This document shows, in pieces, positions 5,041 to 6,288 of a stretch of 6,288 bases of DNA. Numbering within the stretch: position 1 is the stretch's first letter; each line of letters starts with the position of its first letter. This DNA is from Heliobacteriaceae bacterium (lineage in GTDB: Bacteria; Cyanobacteriota; Vampirovibrionia; Gastranaerophilales; Gastranaerophilaceae): assembly GCA_031267015.1 (NCBI GenBank), contig JAIRZW010000112.1, forward strand, positions 1 to 6,288, read 5' to 3'. The translations under genes and the position numbers were made by a program. The notes under the pieces are model-generated. The model worked only from the letters and a program-made list of their open reading frames with translations. It did no database searches and was not told where the DNA came from.

Positions 5041-5060
5041 ATTTAAACTTGATTTTAAAT
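5041..5060 (-). terminator. Weak A/T-only hairpin after the 77-aa gene
   Basis: ATTTAAA (5041-5047) and TTTAAAT (5054-5060) form a 7-bp stem with a 6-nt loop, starting at the stop codon of the 77-aa gene. On the minus strand it is followed after a few bases by TTATTTTT. The stem has no G-C pair and overlaps the maf -35 region, so it would be an inefficient terminator at best. Confidence 0.2.
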
Positions 5061-5293
5061 CACCGTGAGGATGATTTATATCTTGCCGTACGCGCGTTAA
5101 TCGCGTAGCAGGCTATGTTCAGCCGCTGTTTCAGCGTCATCATGTTGCGGTACATGCCGGCGTAATCATTCATTGCGCCCATCATTTTTTCAGCGTCAAC
5201 CATTGATTCCATATTGTCGTGGTTGTCAACCTTTTCTTCTGCGTACTTCTTGACCAGCAACTGGTCGATGTAGTCCTCAGCGCCTATTGCCAT
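5060..5293 (-). CDS. Met-rich small hypothetical protein (77 aa)
   Basis: I do not recognise this protein. It is 77 residues, hydrophilic, apparently all-helical, with many Met residues clustered at about 28-52 (NMESMVDAEKMMGAMNDYAG, then MYRNMM) and a basic C-terminal part (LKQRLNIACYAINARTARYK). It has one cysteine and no signal peptide or membrane span. GGGAGG (5306-5301) ends seven bases before ATG 5293, a strong Shine-Dalgarno that supports the start and the reality of the gene. It is divergent from the 11-mer repeat protein across a long intergenic region with hairpins, so the two may be co-regulated; maf downstream has its own promoter. The Met cluster could suggest hydrophobic or metal contacts, but that is speculation. 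Confidence 0.7.
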   Translation of the reverse strand: MAIGAEDYIDQLLVKKYAEEKVDNHDNMESMVDAEKMMGAMNDYAGMYRNMMTLKQRLNIACYAINARTARYKSSSR

Positions 5294-5342
5294 TGAGAGT
5301 CCTCCCGTTTGTGTGTGATTCCTATTGAAAGTATGAATGAGT

Positions 5343-5370
5343 CAAAGCAAAGTGCTTGCACTTTGTTTTG
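5343..5370. repeat. Hairpin 1: 12-bp stem, CTTG loop
   Basis: The arms 5343-5354 (CAAAGCAAAGTG) and 5359-5370 (CACTTTGTTTTG) pair at 11 of 12 positions, and the twelfth is G:T, which becomes a G-U wobble in plus-strand RNA. The loop is CTTG. No U-run follows on either strand, so it is not a standard terminator. If the 77-aa mRNA starts upstream, this hairpin would be in its leader. Confidence 0.65.
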
Positions 5371-5379
5371 CGAGTGAAG

Positions 5380-5408
5380 TTTTCAAAAAACCGAAGGTTT
5401 TGTGAAAA
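5380..5408. repeat. Hairpin 2: 13-bp stem, GAA loop
   Basis: The arms 5380-5392 (TTTTCAAAAAACC) and 5396-5408 (GGTTTTGTGAAAA) pair at 12 of 13 positions with one A:G mismatch. The loop is GAA closed by C-G, a combination known for unusually stable mini-hairpins in DNA. It lies 9 bp from hairpin 1, and the pair resembles a compact two-hairpin intergenic repeat element. Confidence 0.6.
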
Positions 5409-5480
5409 ATTTATCCTAGATATTCCTGATGTATATATAAAGTATTTCGTTTTTGAAAAATTGCCTTTTTTGAAGAAAAT

Positions 5481-5498
5481 TGTTTACAAAAGTTAACA
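5481..5498. promoter_or_regulatory. Quasi-palindrome, candidate operator
   Basis: TGTTTAC-AAAA-GTTAACA is an 18-bp inverted repeat with 6 of 7 arm matches. It lies about 75 bp upstream of the -10 of the right-hand gene and between two TTTTTGAAGAAA direct repeats (5467-5478 and 5505-5516, 38 bp apart). Size and position suit an activator or repressor site. Low complexity makes chance plausible. Confidence 0.3.
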
Positions 5499-5572
5499 AA
5501 AGTGTTTTTGAAGAAATGTAACAATACTTGCTTTAACCTAAAGATTTTTTGCCGGTATGCCGATAACTATTC

Positions 5573-5581
5573 TGTGATAAT
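5573..5581 (+). promoter_or_regulatory. Extended -10 promoter of the 11-mer repeat gene
   Basis: TGT-GATAAT is an extended -10 element with 5 of 6 hexamer matches. The predicted +1 is near 5588, giving a leader of about 24 nt. No good -35 is present at 16-18 bp; TTGCCG (5549-5554) is 21 bp away. An activator may compensate. Confidence 0.5.
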
Positions 5582-5598
5582 GTACAAATTTTAACAAA

Positions 5599-5604
5599 TG
5601 GAGG
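5599..5604 (+). promoter_or_regulatory. Strong ribosome binding site
   Basis: TGGAGG (5599-5604) ends seven bases before ATG 5612, a near-ideal Shine-Dalgarno. It fixes the start of the right-hand gene, which has no stop in the window. Confidence 0.8.
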
Positions 5605-5611
5605 TTAAGTT

Positions 5612-6288
5612 ATGTCAGATGAAATGAAAGTTACTGGTGTTCAGCAGGTGAAGGTTCCGGATGGCGAACCGGTAGTGTCGTCGGAAGAAATTAAGAAAGC
5701 GCCGGTCCCGAATTCTGTGTACGGAGATGGTATTAAGCAAGACGAACCCAAAAAAAATGATTACAACGTGTTCGGTAAAGATGTAGCGAACTTTGCGCAT
5801 TTTGGCAAAGGAAATGATGCAAACGACGCAATGCAGATGACAAACACAATCGCAGGAGGGGTGAAAAGAGAATACCTGCAGCTTCAACATGATTTCCCGA
5901 GTATTACGATAGAGTTCGAACCAATGCCTGACCCGGCAAAATGCGGCAAAAAACGTGAAGGGTTTAATAATTACAAGGTGCAGCTTGCAGAGTGGAAGGC
6001 TACGTGCGAACAGCAGCTTAGTCTGACGCGTAATGAGGCAGCGGCAAACCTCGTAAGAGGCGCGGCAGGTGCGGTTATGACAAATAATAACATGAATACC
6101 GGTGCGATTATTGCAAATGATAACAGAAATGCAGCAGTGCTCGACAGGCAGATTGAAGACAAAGCGGAAGAAGTAGAGCAAACCGTAACATCAGAGGGCA
6201 AAAAGACCCGTTCTGCCGTTTATTCGGAAGGTTCAAGAACACGCGGGCAAGTTAAAGATGATGGTACATATACAAGAGCAGTTGTCAG
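5612..6288 (+). CDS. Unrecognised hydrophilic protein with C-terminal 11-residue repeats, partial (runs off the right edge)
   Basis: The reading frame is open from ATG 5612 to the window end, 225 codons without a stop, preceded by TGGAGG and an extended -10. I do not recognise it. Residues 1-50 are polar and probably disordered (many E, K, P). Residues 52-110 are mixed, with FGKDVANFAHFGKGNDAND. Residues 111-180 are probably helical, containing two Cys (111, 132), an Ala/Gly-rich patch (AAGAVMT) and an Asn-rich stretch (NNNMNTG). From 193 the sequence falls into 11-residue units, TSEGKKTRSAV, YSEGSRTRGQV and KDDGTYTRAVV, with a weaker unit at 182-192. Three units share the G and TR positions and the final V. 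Hendecad repeats often form extended helices or coiled coils. There is no signal peptide. The gene is divergent from the 77-aa gene. It is real; its full length and function are unknown. Confidence 0.75.
   Translation, partial: MSDEMKVTGVQQVKVPDGEPVVSSEEIKKAPVPNSVYGDGIKQDEPKKNDYNVFGKDVANFAHFGKGNDANDAMQMTNTIAGGVKREYLQLQHDFPSITIEFEPMPDPAKCGKKREGFNNYKVQLAEWKATCEQQLSLTRNEAAANLVRGAAGAVMTNNNMNTGAIIANDNRNAAVLDRQIEDKAEEVEQTVTSEGKKTRSAVYSEGSRTRGQVKDDGTYTRAVV

Larger units (their letters stand above)
5294..5611. other. 318-bp non-coding region between the 77-aa and 11-mer repeat genes
   Basis: I see no credible ORF or tRNA here. From left to right it holds the Shine-Dalgarno of the 77-aa gene, two adjacent long hairpins (5343-5408), and a TATATATA stretch (5432-5439). 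Next come three A/T-rich TTTTTGAARAAA-like motifs (5450-5460, 5467-5478, 5505-5516) and a quasi-palindrome (5481-5498). It ends with the extended -10 and Shine-Dalgarno of the right-hand gene. No convincing promoter for the 77-aa gene was found; the TATATA run on the minus strand is the nearest candidate, with a poor -35. This is by far the longest spacer in the window. Confidence 0.6.

Noticed and set aside
5615..6181. A 188-codon open frame on the minus strand
   Set aside because: It lies opposite the plus-strand gene starting at 5612, which has a strong Shine-Dalgarno, an extended -10 and a repeat-containing protein. The minus translation is rich in Cys, His and Phe with no domain pattern, typical of an antisense shadow.

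Overview
The window is a piece of a bacterial chromosome of moderate-to-low GC, made of short, tightly packed genes. Four products are clearly recognisable: an alpha-D-phosphohexomutase (N-terminal part only), a monofunctional prephenate dehydratase, a Maf-type nucleotide pyrophosphatase and a SEC-C zinc-motif protein. The rest are a divergent intracellular subtilisin-fold protein, a small helix-turn-helix protein and three unrecognised proteins. I see no tRNA, rRNA, CRISPR array, transposase or phage structural gene. The host cannot be named from this sequence; an uncultured Cyanobacteria/Melainabacteria-type or other gut lineage is only a guess.

Layout, left to right: phosphohexomutase (-, runs off the left edge); pheA (+); S8-like peptidase with a coiled-coil insertion (-); SEC-C protein (+); small HTH protein (-); 70-aa unknown (+); maf (-); 77-aa unknown (-); unknown protein with 11-residue repeats (+, runs off the right edge and has no stop in the window). 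Strands alternate almost perfectly, so nearly every gene must be transcribed from its own promoter. The three convergent pairs are separated by 5 nt, by 1 nt and by a 4-nt overlap, which leaves no room for intergenic terminators.

The most consistent signal is promoter placement. Four genes (phosphohexomutase, pheA, SEC-C, HTH) have no Shine-Dalgarno sequence. Each has a -10 hexamer exactly six bases upstream of its ATG, so the predicted first transcribed base is the A of the start codon. That predicts leaderless mRNAs. The phosphohexomutase and pheA pair does this from one shared, nearly symmetrical site of about 20 bp. The other genes (70-aa, maf, 77-aa, 11-mer repeat protein) have strong Shine-Dalgarno sequences, so both initiation modes seem to sit side by side.

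Other points worth attention: the S8-like peptidase has an AT-rich core with sharp composition edges and a long helical insertion just before the catalytic serine. maf carries extra residues encoded by two palindromic repeat-like segments. The 318-bp gap between the last two genes holds two adjacent long hairpins, a quasi-palindrome and A/T-rich direct repeats. PheA has lost the Glu of the usual ESRP phenylalanine-binding motif. The metabolic genes (phosphohexomutase, pheA, maf) share no obvious pathway and look like ordinary chromosomal neighbours; the unknown genes are the accessory part.
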